Shown: positions 1 through 14,872, counted from the first letter of the stretch. The stretch is 64,000 nt of DNA from Nymphaea colorata (GCF_008831285.2 NW_022204696.1:40468-104467), one strand, 5' to 3'. Numbers and translations: made by a program. The notes: generated by a model from the sequence alone, not told the origin.

Positions 1-3000
1 GAACTTGTAGTTACATCAATAGAAAAGAATCTAATGAATTGAAATCACAAGTTTGTATCAATACGAGTGGGATTTAAGCGATTCATCTGAGCACGCATAT
101 TTCATTGAATGTGATAAACTTGTTGGTACATCCACGTTGAATGATTTGTGGATTTAAATCGCAAGTTTGCATGAAAATGAACGAAATTCAAGTGGTTCTT
201 TTGTTCTTTTATACTTAATCTAATGTGTTTCACTTGTTATTACATGTATAAGGAATGATTTAAATGATTGAAATCTCCAATTCATGTGGACAGAAATCTG
301 ATGTATACATTAGTTTGATGCTTGTAGTTAGTCCAAGAAGTGAACTTTTTGTCTCATTGAATTAAATAAAAGGGGTCAAACAAAAGCATAGATCCCACTT
401 GTATCGATATAAACTTGTGATTTCAATCATTTAAATCATTTATTACACATGTAATAACAAGTGAAACACATTAGATTAAATATAGGGAGCAAATTAACGA
501 CTTGAACCTTATTCATTCTCATACAAACTTGTGATTTCGATCAAATAAATCATTCAAAATGGATGTACTAAAAAGTTAAAAACATTCAATTAAATATGTG
601 TGATCAAATGAATCGCTTAAATCCCACTCGTGTTTATACGAACAACTGATTTCAATCGCTTATATCGCGTACTATAGATGTAACGACAAGTTGAATTCTT
701 TCGATTAAGTACTAGGGATGAAACTATGCATAGATTCCTTTTTAACTATATGATCAGGTGATTTCAATCATTTAAATCGTTCTTTATAGAAGTAATAAAC
801 AGTGAAACACATTAGGTTAACTATAAGGGATCAATTGAATGACTTGAATAAAAACTAATCTGTGAATGTGCTTAAACATGCATGTTGAATGATTTAGTGG
901 AATGAAATCACAAGCTTTTATGTACATAAAAGACATTTAAGTTATTTATTGTTGTATTTCAGTTAATATAATGTGTTTCGCTTGTTTTAGCATCTATAAC
1001 GAATGATTTAAATGGTTCAAACTAAAAGTTTATATGAAAAAAGAGATTCAAGTCTTTCGTTTGATCGCTTATCATTAGCTTAATGCGTTTCACTTGTTAT
1101 TACATGTACAATGATTGATTTTGTTGATTGAAATCACAAGTTCAAATGGGATCTACACATTAGTTAGATCTCCTGTAGTTAATCCAATGAGTTAACTTGT
1201 AGTTACATCAATAGTAAGGATCTAATGAATTGAAATCACAAGTTTGATCAATACGAGTGGGATTTAAGCGATTCATCTAAGCACGCATATTTCATTGAAT
1301 GTGATTAACTTGTTGCTACATCCACGTTGAATGATTTAGCAGATTTAAATCGCAAGTTTGCACGAAAATGAACGAAATTCAAGTGGTTCATTTGTCTTTT
1401 ATAGTTAATCTAATGTGTTTCACTTGTTATTACATGTATAAGGAATGATTTAAATGATTGAAACCTCCAATTCATATGGACACAAATCTGATGTATGCAT
1501 TAGTTTGATGCTTGTAGTTAGTCCAAGAAGTAGAACTTTTTGTTTCATTGAATTAAATAAAAGGGGTCAAACAAAAGCATAGATCCCACTTGTATCGATA
1601 TAAACTTGTGATTTCAATCATTTAAATCATTCATTACACATGTAATAACAAGTGAAACACATTAGATTAAATATAGGGGAGCAAATTAACGACTTGAATC
1701 TTATTCATTCTCATACAAACTTGTGATTTCGATCAAATAAATCATTAAAATGGATGTACTAACAAGTTAAAAACATTCAATTAAATATGTGTGATCAAAT
1801 GAATAGCTTAAATCCCACTCGTGTTTATACGAATAACTGATTTCAATCGCTTATATCGCGTACTATAGATGTAACGACAAGTTGAATTCTTTCGATTAAG
1901 TACTAGGGATGAAACTAATGCATAGATTCCATTTTTAACTATATTATCTGGTGATTTCAATCATTTAAATCGTTCTTTATAGAAGTAATAAACAGTGAAA
2001 CACATTAGGTTAACTATAAGGGATCAATTGAATGACTTCAATCAAAAACTAATCTGTGAATGTGCTTAAACATGCATTTGAATGATTTATGGAATGAAAT
2101 CACAAGCTTTATGACATAAAGACAGTTAAGTTATTTACTTGTGTATTTCATTAATATAATGTGTTTCACTTGTTTTACATCTATAACGAATGATTTAAAT
2201 GGTTCAAACTAAAAGTTTATATAAAAAAAGAGATTCACGTCATTCGTTTGATCGCTTATCATTAGCTTAATGCGTTTCACTTGTTATTACATGTACAATG
2301 ATTGATTTTGTTGATTGAAATCACAAGTTCAAATGGATGCAAATGGGATCTACACATTAGTTTGATCTCTTGTAGTTAATCCAATGAGATGAACTTGTAG
2401 TTACATCAATAGAAAGATCTAATGAATTGAAATCACAAGTTTGTATCAATACGAGTGGGATTTAAGCGATTCATCTGAGCACGCATATTTCATTGAATGC
2501 GATTAACTTGTTGCTACATCCACGTTGAATGATTTAGTGGATTTAAATCGCAAGTTTGCATGAAAATGAACGAAATTCAAGTGGTTCATTTGTTCTTTTA
2601 TAGTTAATCTAATGTTTTCACTTGTTATTCATGTATAAGGAATGATTTAAATGATTGAAACCTCCAATTCATATGGACACAAATCTGATGTATGCATTAG
2701 TTTGATGCTTGTAGTTAGTCCAAGAAGTAGAACTTTTTTTTCATTGAATTAAATAAAAGGGGTCAAACAAAAGCATAGATCCCACTTGTATCGATATAAA
2801 CTTGTGATTTCAATCATTTAAATCATTCATTACACATGTAATAACAAGTGAAACACATTAGATTAAATATAGGGAGCAAATTAACGACTTGAATTTTATT
2901 CATTCTCATACAAACTTGTGATTTCGATCAAATAAATCATTCAAAATGGATGTACTAAAAGTTAAAAACATTCAATTAAATATGTGTGATCAAATGAATC

Positions 3001-6000
3001 GCTTAAATCCCACTCGTGTTTATACGAACAACTGATTTCAATCGCTTATATCGCGTACTATAGATGTAAGACAAGTTGAAGTACTAGGGATGAAACTAAT
3101 GCATAGATTCCATTTCTAACTATATGATCAAGTATTTCAATCATTTAAATCGTTCTTTATAGAAGTAATAAACAGTGAAACACATTAAGTTAACTATAAG
3201 GGATCAATTGAATGACTTGAATAAAAACTAATCTGTGAATGTGCTTAAACATGCATGTTGAATGATTTAGTGGAATGAAATCACAAGCTTTTATGTACAT
3301 AAAAACATTTAAGTTATTTACTTGTTGTATTTCAGTTAATATAATGTGTTTCGCTTGTTTTACATCTATAACGAATGATTTAAATGGTTCAAACTAAAAG
3401 TTTATATGAAAAAAAGATTCACGTCATTCGTTTGATCGCTTATCATTAGCTTAATGCGTTTCACTTGTTATTACATGTACAATGATTGATTTTGTTGATT
3501 GAAATCACAAGTTCAAATGGATGCAAATGGATCTACGCATTAGTTTGATCTCTTGTAGTTAATCCAATGAGTGAACTTGTAGTTACATCAATAGTAAGAT
3601 CTAATGAATTGAAATCACAAGTTTGTATCAATACGAGTGGGATTTAAGCGATTCATCTGAGCACGCATATTTCATTGAATGTGATAACTTGTTGCTACAT
3701 CCACGTTGAATGATTTAGTGGATTTAAATCGCAAGTTTGCATGAAAATGAACGAAATTCAAGTGGTTCATTTGTTCTTTTATAGTTAATCTAATGTGTTT
3801 CACTTGTTATTACATGTATAAGGAATGATTTAAATGATTGAAATCTCCAATTCATATGGACACAAATCTGATGTATACATTAGTTTGATGCTTGTAGTTA
3901 GTCCAAGAAGTAGAACTTTTTGTTTCATTGAATTAAATAAAAGGGGTCAAACAAAAGCATAGATCCCACTTGTATCGATATAAACTTGTGATTTCAATCA
4001 TTTAAATCATTCATTACACATGTAATAACAAGTGAAACACATTAGATTAAATATAGGGAGCAAATTAACGACTTGAATCTTATTCATTCTCATACAAACT
4101 TGTGATTTCGATCAAATAAATCATTCAAAATGGATGTACTAAAAAGTTAAAAACATTCAATTAAATATGTGTGATCAAATGAATCGCTTAAATCCCACTC
4201 GTGTTTATACGAACAACTGATTTCAATCGCTTATATCGCGTACTATAGATGTAACGACAAGTTGAATTCTTTCGATTAAGTACTAGGGATGAAACTAATG
4301 CATAGATTCCATTTTTAACTATATGATCAGGTGATTTCAATCATTTAAATCGTTCTTTATAGAAGTAATAAACAGTGAAACACATTAGGTTAACTATAAG
4401 GGATCAATTGAATGACTTGAATAAAAACTAATCTGTGAATGTGCTTAAACATGCATGTTGAATGATTTAGTGGAATGAAATCACAAGCTTTTATGTACAT
4501 AAAAGACATTTAAGTTATTTACTTGTTGTATTTCAGTTAATATAATGTGTTTCGCTTGTTTTAGCATCTATAACGAATGATTTAAATGGTTCAAACTAAA
4601 AGTTTATATGAAAAAAGAGATTCACGTCATTCGTTTGATCGCTTATCATTAGCTTAATGCGTTTCACTTGTTATTACATGTACAATGATTGATTTTGTTG
4701 ATTGAAATCACAAGTTCAAATGGATGAAATGGATCTACGCATTAGTTTGATCTCTTGTAGTTAATCCAATGAGTTGAACTTGTAGTTACATCAATAGTAA
4801 GGATCTAATGAATTGAAATCACAAGTTTGTATCAATACGAGTGGGATTTAAGCGATTCATCTGAGCACGCATATTTCATTGAATGCGATTAACTTGTTGC
4901 TACATCCACGTTGAATGATTTAGTGGATTTAAATCGCAAGTTTGCATGAAAATGAACGAAATTCAAGTGGTTCATTTGTTCTTTTATAGTTAATCTAATG
5001 TGTTTCACTTGTTATTACATGTATAAGGAATGATTTAAATGATTGAAACCTCCAATTCATATGGACACAAATCTGATGTATGCATTAGTTTGATGCTTGT
5101 AGTTAGTCCAAGAAGTAGAACTTTTTGTTTCATTGAATTAAATAAAAGGGGTCAAACAAAAGCATAGATCCCACTTGTATCGATATAAACTTGTGATTTC
5201 AATCATTTAAATCATTCATTACACATGTAATAACAAGTGAAACACATTAGATTAAATATAGGGGAGCAAATTAACGACTTGAATCTTATTCATTCTCATA
5301 CAAACTTGTGATTTCGATCAAATAAATCATTCAAAATGGATGTACTAACAAGTTAAAAACATTCAATTAAATATGTGTGATCAAATGAATAGCTTAAATC
5401 CCACTCGTGTTTATACGAACAACTGATTTCAATCGCTTATATCGCGTACTATAGATGTAACGACAAGTTGAATTCTTTCGATTAAGTACTAGGGATGAAA
5501 CTAATGCATAGATTCCATTTTTAACTATATTATCTGGTGATTTCAATCATTTAAATCGTTCTTTATAGAAGTAATAAACAGTGAAACACATTAGGTTAAC
5601 TATAAGGGATCAATTGAATGACTTGAATCAAAAACTAATCTGTGAATGTGCTTAAACATGCATGTTGAATGATTTAGTGGAATGAAATCACAAGCTTTTA
5701 TGTACATAAAAGACATTTAAGTTATTTACTTGTTGTATTTCAGTTAATATAATGTGTTTCGCTTGTTTTACATCTATAACGAATGATTTAAATGGTTCAA
5801 ACTAAAAGTTTATATGAAAAAAGAGATTCACGTCATTCGTTTGATCGCTTATCATTAGCTTAATGCGTTTCACTTGTTATACATGTACAATGATTGATTT
5901 TGTTGATTGAAATCACAAGTTCAAATGGATGAAATGAGATCTACGCATTAGTTTGATCTCTTGTAGTTAATCCAATGAGTTGAACTTGTAGTTACATCAA

Positions 6001-9000
6001 TAGTAAGGATCTAATGAATTGAAATCACAAGTTTGTATCAATACGAGTGGGATTTAAGCGATTCATCTGAGCACGCATATTTCATTGAATGCGATTAACT
6101 TGTTGCTACATCCACGTTGAATGATTTAGTGGATTTAAATCGCAAGTTTGCATGAAAATGAACGAAATTCAAGTGGTTCATTTGTTCTTTTATAGTTAAT
6201 CTAATGTGTTTCACTTGTTATTACATGTATAAGGAATGATTTAAATGATTGAAACCTCCAATTCATATGGACACAAATCTGATGTATACATTAGTTGATG
6301 CTTGTAGTTAGTCCAAGAAGTAGAACTTTTTGTTTCATTGAATTAAATAAAAGGGGTCAAACAAAAGCATAGATCCACTTGTATCGATATAAACTTGTGA
6401 TTTCAATCATTAAATCATTCATTACACATGTAATAACAAGTGAAACACATTAGATTAAATATAGGGGAGCAAATTAACGACTTGAATCTTATTCATTCTC
6501 ATACAAACTTGTGATTTCGATCAAATAAATCATTCAAAATGGATGTACTAAAAGTTAAAAACATTCAATTAAATATGTGTGATCAAATGAATAGCTTAAA
6601 TCCCACTCGTGTTTATACGAACAACTGATTTCAATCGCTTATATCGCGTACTATAGATGTAACGACAAGTTGAATTCTTTCGATTAAGTACTAGGGATGA
6701 AACTAATGCATAGATTCCATTTTTAACTATATTATCTGGTGATTTCAATCATTTAAATCGTTCTTTATAGAAGTAATAAACAGTGAAACACATTAGGTTA
6801 ACTATAAGGGATCAATTGAATGACTTGAATAAAAACTAATCTGTGAATGTGCTTAAACATGCATGTTGAATGATTTAGTGGAATGAAATCACAAGCTTTT
6901 ATGTACATAAAAGACATTTAAGTTATTTACTTGTTGTATTTCAGTTAATATAATGTGTTTCGCTTGTTTTAGCATCTATAACGAATGATTTAAATGGTTC
7001 AAACTAAAAGTTTATATGAAAAAAAGAGATCACGTCATTCGTTTGATCGCTTATCATTAGCTTAATGCGTTTCACTTGTTACTACATGTACAATGATTGA
7101 TTTTGTTGATTGAAATCACAAGTTCAAATGGATGAAATGGATCTACGCATTAGTTTGATCTCTTGTAGTTAATCCAATGAGTTGAACTTGTAGTTACATC
7201 AATAGTAAGGATCTAATGAATTGAAATCACAAGTTTGTATCAATACGAGTGGGATTTAAGCGATTCATCTGAGCACGCATATTTCATTGATGCGATTAAC
7301 TTGTTGCTACATCCACGTTGAATGATTTAGTGGATTTAAATCGCAAGTTTGCATGAAAATGAACGAAATTCAAGTGGTTCATTTGTTCTTTTATAGTTAA
7401 TCTAATGTGTTTCACTTGTTATTACATGTATAAGGAATGATTTAAATGATTGAAACCTCCAATTCATATGGACACAAATCTGATGTATACATTAGTTGAT
7501 GCTTGTAGTTAGTCCAAGAAGTAGAACTTTTTGTTTCATGAATTAAATAAAAGGGGTCAAACAAAAGCATAGATCCACTTGTATCGATATAAACTTGTGA
7601 TTTCAATCATTTAAATCATTCATTACACATGTAATAACAAGTGAAACACATTAGATTAAATATAGGGGAGCAAATTAGCGACTTGAATCTTATTCATTCT
7701 CATACAAACTTGTGATTTGGATCAAATAAATCATTCAAAATGGATGTACTAACAAGTTAAAAACATTCAATTAAATATGTGTGATCAAATGAATAGCTTA
7801 AATCCCACTCGTGTTTATACGAACAACTGATTTCAATCGCTTATATCGCGTACTATAGATGTAACGACAAGTTGAATTCTTTCGATTAAGTACTAGGGAT
7901 GAAACTAATGCATAGATTCCATTTTTAACTATATTATCTGGTGATTTCAATGATTTAAATCGTTTTTATAGAAGTAATAAACAGTGAAACACATTAGGTT
8001 AACTATAAGGGATCAATTGAATGACTTGAATAAAAACTAATCTGTGAATGTGCTTAAACATGCATGTTGAATGATTTAGTGGAATGAAATCACAAGCTTT
8101 TATGTACATAAAAGACATTTAAGTTATTTACTTGTTGTATTTCAGTTAATATAATGTGTTTCGCTTGTTTTAGCATCTATAACGAATGATTTAAATGGTT
8201 CAAACTAAAAGTTTATATGAAAAAAAGAGATCCACGTCATTCGTTTGATCGCTTATCATTAGCTTAATGCGTTTCACTTGTTACTACATGTACAATGATT
8301 TATTTTGTTGATTGAAATCACAAGTTCAAATGGATGGAAATGAGATCTACGCATTAGTTTGATCTCTTGTAGTTAATCCAATGAGTTGAACTTGTAGTTA
8401 CATCAATAGTAAGGATCTAATGAATTGAAATCACAAGTTTGTATCAATACGAGTGGGATTTAAGCGATTCATCTGAGCACGCATATTTCATTGAGTGCGA
8501 TTAACTTGTTGCTACATCCACGTTGAATGATTTAGTGGATTTAAATCGTAAGTTTGCATGAAAATGAATGAAATTCAAGTGGTTCATTTGTTCTTTTATA
8601 GTTAATCTAATGTGTTTCACTTGTTATTACATGTATAAGGAATGATTTAAATGATTGAAACCTCCAATTCATATGGACACAAATCTGATGTATACATTAG
8701 TTGATGCTTGTAGTTAGTCCACGAAGTAGAACTTTTTGTTTCATGAATTAAATAAAAGGGGTCAAACAAAAGCATAGATCCACTTGTATCGATATAAACT
8801 TGTGATTTCAATCATCTAAATCATTCATTACACATGTAATAACAAGTGAAACACATTAGATTAAATATAGGGGAGCAAATTAGCGACTTGAATCTTATTC
8901 ATTCTCATACAAACTTGTGATTTGGATCAAATAAATCATTCAAAATGGATGTACTAACAAGTTAAAAACATTCAATTAAATATGTGTGATCAAATGAATA

Positions 9001-12000
9001 GCTTAAATCCCACTCGTGTTTATACGAACAACTGATTTCAATCGCTTATATCGCGTACTATAGATGTAACGACAAGTTGAATTCTTTCGATTAAGTACTA
9101 GGGATGAAACTAATGCATAGATTCCATTTTTAACTATATTATCTGGTGATTTCAATGATTTAAATCGTTTTTTATAGAAGTAATAAACAGTGAAACACAT
9201 TAGGTTAACTATAAGGGATCAATAGAATGACTTGAATAAAAAATGTGCTTAAACATGCATGTTGAATGATTTAGTGGAATGAAATCACAAGCTTTTATGT
9301 ACATAAAGACATTTAAGTTATTTACTTGTTGTATTTCAGTTAATATAATGTGTTTCGCTTGTTTTAGCATCTATAACGAATGATTTAAATGGTTCAAACT
9401 AAAAGTTTATATGAAAAAAAGAGATCCACGTCATTCGTTTGATCGCTTATCATTAGCTTAATGCGTTTCACTTGTTACTACATGTACAATGATTTATTTT
9501 GTTGATTGAAATCACAAGTTCAAATGGATGGAAATGAGATCTACGCATTAGTTTGATCTCTTGTAGTTAATCCAATGAGTTGAACTTGTAGTTACATCAA
9601 TAGTAAGGATCTAATGAATTGAAATCACAAGTTTGTATCAATACGAGTGGGATTTAAGCGATTCATCTGAGCACGCATATTTCATTGAGTGCGATTAACT
9701 TGTTGCTACATCCACGTTGAATGATTTAGTGGATTTAAATCGTAAGTTTGCATGAAAATGAATGAAATTCAAGTGGTTCATTTGTTCTTTTATAGTTAAT
9801 CTAATGTGTTTCACTTGTTATTACATGTATAAGGAATGATTTAAATGATTGAAACCTCCAATTCATATGGACACAAATCTGATGTATACATTAGATTGAT
9901 GCTTGTAGTTAGTCCACGAAGTAGAACTTTTTTGTTTCACTGAATTAAATAAAAGGGGTCAAACAAAAGCATAGATCCTACTTGTATCGATATAAACTTG
10001 TGATTTCAATCATCTAAATCATTCATTACACATGTAATAACAAGTGAAACACATTAGATTAAATATAGGGGAGCAAATTAGCGACTTGAATCTTATTCAT
10101 TCTCATACAAACTTGTGATTTGGATCAAATAAATCATTCAAAATGGATGTACTAACAAGTTAAAAACATTCAATTAAATATGTGTGATCAAATGAATAGC
10201 TTAAATCCACTCGTGTTTATACGAACAACTGATTTCAATCGCTTATATCGCGTACTATAGATGTAACGACAAGTTGAATTCTTTCGATTAAGTACTAGGG
10301 ATGAAACTAATGCATAGATTCCATTTTTAACTATATTATCTGGTGATTTCAATGATTTAAATCGTTTTTTATAGAAGTAATAAACAGTGAAACACATTAG
10401 GTTAACTATAAGGGATCAATAGAATGACTTGAATAAAAAACTAATCTGTGAATGTGCTTAAACATGCATGTTGAATGATTTAGTGGAATGAAATCACAAG
10501 CTTTTATGTACATAAAAGACATTTAAGTTATTTACTTGTTGTATTTCAGTTAATATAATGTGTTTCGCTTGTTTTAGCATCTATAACGAATGATTTAAAT
10601 GGTTCAAACTAAAAGTTTATATGAAAAAAAGAGATCCACGTCATTCGTTTGATCGCTTATCATTAGCTTAATGCGTTTCACTTGTTACTACATGTACAAT
10701 GATTTATTTTGTTGATTGAAATCACAAGTTCAAATGGATGGAAATGAGATCTACGCATTAGTTTGATCTCTTGTAGTTAATCCAATGAGTTGAACTTGTA
10801 GTTACATCAATAGTAAGGATCTAATGAATTGAAATCACAAGTTTGTATCAATACGAGTGGGATTTAAGCGATTCATCTGAGCACGCATATTTCATTGAGT
10901 GCGATTAACTTGTTGCTACATCCACGTTGAATGATTTAGTGGATTTAAATCGTAAGTTTGCATGAAAATGAATGAAATTCAAGTGGTTCATTTGTTCTTT
11001 TATAGTTAATCTAATGTGTTTCACTTGTTATTACATGTATAAGGAATGATTTAAATGATTGAAACCTCCAATTCATATGGACACAAATCTGATGTATACA
11101 TTAGATTGATGCTTGTAGTTAGTCCACGAAGTAGAACTTTTTTGTTTCACTGAATTAAATAAAAGGGGTCAAACAAAAGCATAGATCCTACTTGTATCGA
11201 TATAAACTTGTGATTTCAATCATCTAAATCATTCATTACACATGTAATAACAAGTGAAACACATTAGATTAAATATAGGGGAGCAAATTAGCGACTTGAA
11301 TCTTATTCATTCTCATACAAACTTGTGATTTGGATCAAATAAATCATTCAAAATGGATGTACTAACAAGTTAAAAACATTCAATTAAATATGTGTGATCA
11401 AATGAATAGCTTAAATCCCACTCGTGTTTATACGAACAACTGATTTCAATCGCTTATATCGCGTACTATAGATGTAACGACAAGTTGAATTCTTTCGATT
11501 AAGTACTAGGGATGAAACTAATGCATAGATTCCATTTTTAACTATATTATCTGGTGATTTCAATGATTTAAATCGTTTTTTATAGAAGTAATAAACAGTG
11601 AAACACATTAGGTTAACTATAAGGGATCAATAGAATGACTTGAATAAAAAACTAATCTGTGAATGTGCTTAAACATGCATGTTGAATGATTTAGTGGAAT
11701 GAAATCACAAGCTTTTATGTACATAAAAGACATTTAAGTTATTTACTTGTTGTATTTCAGTTAATATAATGTGTTTCGCTTGTTTTAGCATCTATAACGA
11801 ATGATTTAAATGGTTCAAACTAAAAGTTTATATGAAAAAAAGAGATCCACGTCATTCGTTTGATCGCTTATCATTAGCTTAATGCGTTTCACTTGTTACT
11901 ACATGTACAATGATTTATTTTGTTGATTGAAATCACAAGTTCAAATGGATGGAAATGAGATCTACGCATTAGTTTGATCTCTTGTAGTTAATCCAATGAG

Positions 12001-12513
12001 TTGAACTTGTAGTTACATCAATAGTAAGGATCTAATGAATTGAAATCACAAGTTTGTATCAATACGAGTGGGATTTAAGCGATTCATCTGAGCACGCATA
12101 TTTCATTGAGTGCGATTAACTTGTTGCTACATCCACGTTGAATGATTTAGTGGATTTAAATCGTAAGTTTGCATGAAAATGAATGAAATTCAAGTGGTTC
12201 ATTTGTTCTTTTATAGTTAATCTAATGTGTTTCACTTGTTATTACATGTATAAGGAATGATTTAAATGATTGAAACCTCCAATTCATATGGACACAAATC
12301 TGATGTATACATTAGATTGATGCTTGTAGTTAGTCCACGAAGTAGAACTTTTTTGTTTCACTGAATTAAATAAAAGGGGTCAAACAAAAGCATAGATCCT
12401 ACTTGTATCGATATAAACTTGTGATTTCAATCATCTAAATCATTCATTACACATGTAATAACAAGTGAAACACATTAGATTAAATATAGGGGAGCAAATT
12501 AACGACTTGAATC
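1..12513. repeat. HOR type 1 satellite array, ~1.2 kb units of mixed orientation
   Basis: This is a tandem array of a ~1.2 kb unit, phased on a motif beginning gaacttgtagttacatcaat. Unit starts read by eye are 1, 1193, 2391, 3573, 4776, 5982, 7184, 8388, 9582, 10792 and 12003 (the last is partial), so periods run from 1182 to 1211 bp. Each unit is made of ~115 bp monomers, some forward (with acttgtgatttcaatcattt) and some reverse-complemented (aaatgattgaaatc and relatives). Units 9582-10791 and 10792-12002 are almost identical, while units 1-3 differ more, mainly by small indels. The unit at 8388 lacks about 12 bp near 9240. No gene was seen. Short open frames near 9003-9200, 10188-10397 and 11411-11608 on the minus strand are the same satellite segment repeated. 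Function is unknown; centromeric or other heterochromatic satellite is an inference. Confidence 0.95.
4776..5981. repeat. Representative HOR type 1 unit with internal inversions
   Basis: This clean 1206 bp unit shows the orientation pattern. From 4776 to about 5125 the monomers are inverted. From about 5126 to about 5635 they run forward, with monomer anchors (atgtaa-type motif) at 5225, 5340, 5455 and 5569, that is 115, 115 and 114 bp apart. From about 5636 to 5981 they are inverted again and continue into the inverted start of the next unit. The switch near 5125 joins an inverted C-type monomer to a forward C-type monomer (head-to-head). The switch near 5636 joins a forward A-type to an inverted B-type. 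One unit therefore holds roughly 4.4 forward and 6 inverted monomer lengths. Confidence 0.85.
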
Positions 12514-14695
12514 ACTTAACAACAAGTTAAGCATATTCAATTAAGTATGCATGATCAAATGAATCACTTAAATGTCACTCGTATCGAGACGATGATTTAG
12601 TGTGCGTATGGATACAAATGAATGAAATGTAACAACATGTTCAACTTATTGAACAAACTACAAGGATCAAACTAAACTAATCCATAGGTCTCCTTTAGAT
12701 CCATATAAACTTGTGAGTTTTTATCGTTTAAATCGTCGATCATAGATGTCATAACGAGTGAAACACATTAGGTTAATTATAAGACACCAAATGAATCACT
12801 TAAATCTCATTTATTTTCACACAAACTTGTTATTTGAATTCACTTAATCTAACAATATGGATGTAACAACAAGTTAAGCACATTCAATTAAATATGTATG
12901 ATCATTTGAATCACTTAAATCACACTTGTATTGATACAAACTTGTGATTTCAATCATTTAGATCATGCACTATAGTTGTAACAATAAATTCAAGTCATCG
13001 GACTAACTACACGCGTTTGTATCCACATGAACATGTGATTTCAATCATTTAAATCATTCGTTATATATGTATTCCAAACGAACTTCTGGTATCAAAGCCA
13101 CTAGGTCATTCTATACGTAAGTAATAAATGGTCGCGCACATTCAATTAAATACAAGTGATCAATTATATGTAATAACAAGTGAAAATGAATCACTTAATC
13201 TCTCTCAATTAAATATAAGTGATCAAATATATGTAATAACAAGTGAAACACATTAGGTTACTTACAAGACACCAAATGAATCACTCCAATATCATTCATT
13301 TTCATACAAACCTTTGATTTTAATCTACTAAATCATTTAATATAGACGTAACAACAAGTTAAGCACATTCAATTACTTATGTGTGATAAAATGAATCACT
13401 TAAATCCCACTTATATTGATACGAACTTGTAATTTCAATTCCTTACATCGATCACCATAGATGTAAGAACTAGTTCAATTTATTGAACTAACTACAAGGG
13501 AGCAAACTAATGCATAGGTCTCTTTTATGTCCTTACAAACTTGTAAGTTTTAATCATTTAAATCATTGATCAAAGATGTAATAACAAGTGAAACACAATA
13601 GGTTAACTACAAGACACCAAATGAATCACTCGAATCTCATTTATTTTCGCACAAACTTGTGATTTCAATCTACTAAATCATTTATTATAGACATCACAAC
13701 AAGTTAAACACATTCAATTAAGTATGCACGATTATATGAATCACTTAAATCTCACTTGTATTCATACGAACATGTGATTTCAATCCTTTAGAACGTTCCC
13801 TATAGATGTAACAACAAATTCTACTCATCGGACTAACTACATGTGTACAAATATAGTGACTTCAACCATTTGTATCCATATAAACTTGTGATTTCAACCA
13901 TTTAAATCATTCATTATAGATGTAATAACAAGTGAAATACATTACATTAACTATAAGGGACCAATATAGTGACTTGACTCTCATTCATTTCCAAACAGAT
14001 TTCTTTTTTCAAGCCACTAAGTCATTCTATACGTATGTAACAAATGGTTACGCACATTCAATTAAATATAAGTTATCATATGTATGTAAGAACAAGTAAA
14101 AATGAATCACATAATCTCTCGATTAAACATAAGTGACCAAATGTATGCAATAACAAGTGAAACACATTAAGTTACCTGTAAGACACCAAATGAATCACTC
14201 GAATCCCATTCATTTTCATATAAACCTATGATTTGAATTTACTAAATCACTTAATATAAACGTAACAACAAGTTAAGTACATTCAATTAAATATGCGTGA
14301 TCAATTGAATCACTTAAATCCCACTCGTATTGATGTGAACTTATGCATCGATCACTATAGATGTAACAAAATGTTCAACTTATCGTACAAACTAATGCAT
14401 AGGTCTCCCTTATATCCATACAAACTTGTGAGTTTTAATTATTTAAATCATTGATCATGGATGTAATAACATGTGAAACACGTTAGGTTAACTATAAGAC
14501 ACCAAATGAATCACTCAAATCACATTCATTTTCATACAAACTTGTGATTTCAGTTCACTTAATCAAGCATCATGGATGTAACAATAAGTTAAGTACATTC
14601 AATTTAGTATGTGTGATCATTTGAATCACTTAAATCGCACTTGTATTGATACGAACTTGTAATTTCAATCCTTTAGATCGTGCACTATAGTCGTA

Positions 14696-14872
14696 CCAAT
14701 ACGAGTCAGATTTAAGTGATTCATATGATCACGCATACTTTATTGAATGGACTTGGCTTATTGTTATATCCATGTTAAATGATTTAGTAGATTGAAATCA
14801 CAGGCTTGCATGAAAATGAATGAGATTTGAGTGATTCATTTGGTGCCTTATTGTTAACCTAATTCACTTGTT
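14696..14872 (-). repeat. 177 bp inverted satellite block (copy 1)
   Basis: Within forward monomers, the sequence from ccaatacgag to ttcacttgtt reads as reverse-complemented B-type then A-type monomer sequence (for example gtgattcatatgatcacgca and gattgaaatcacaggcttgc). Both junctions recur in later copies, so this is a fixed marker of HOR type 2. Confidence 0.88.

Noticed and set aside
9003-11608. Repeated 65-69 codon minus-strand open frames
   Set aside because: They are the same satellite segment in successive HOR copies, have no domain or start context, and are kept open only because the copies are nearly identical.
1-12513. CRISPR-like array
   Set aside because: Repeats are contiguous ~115 bp monomers without unique spacers, in a eukaryotic satellite context.
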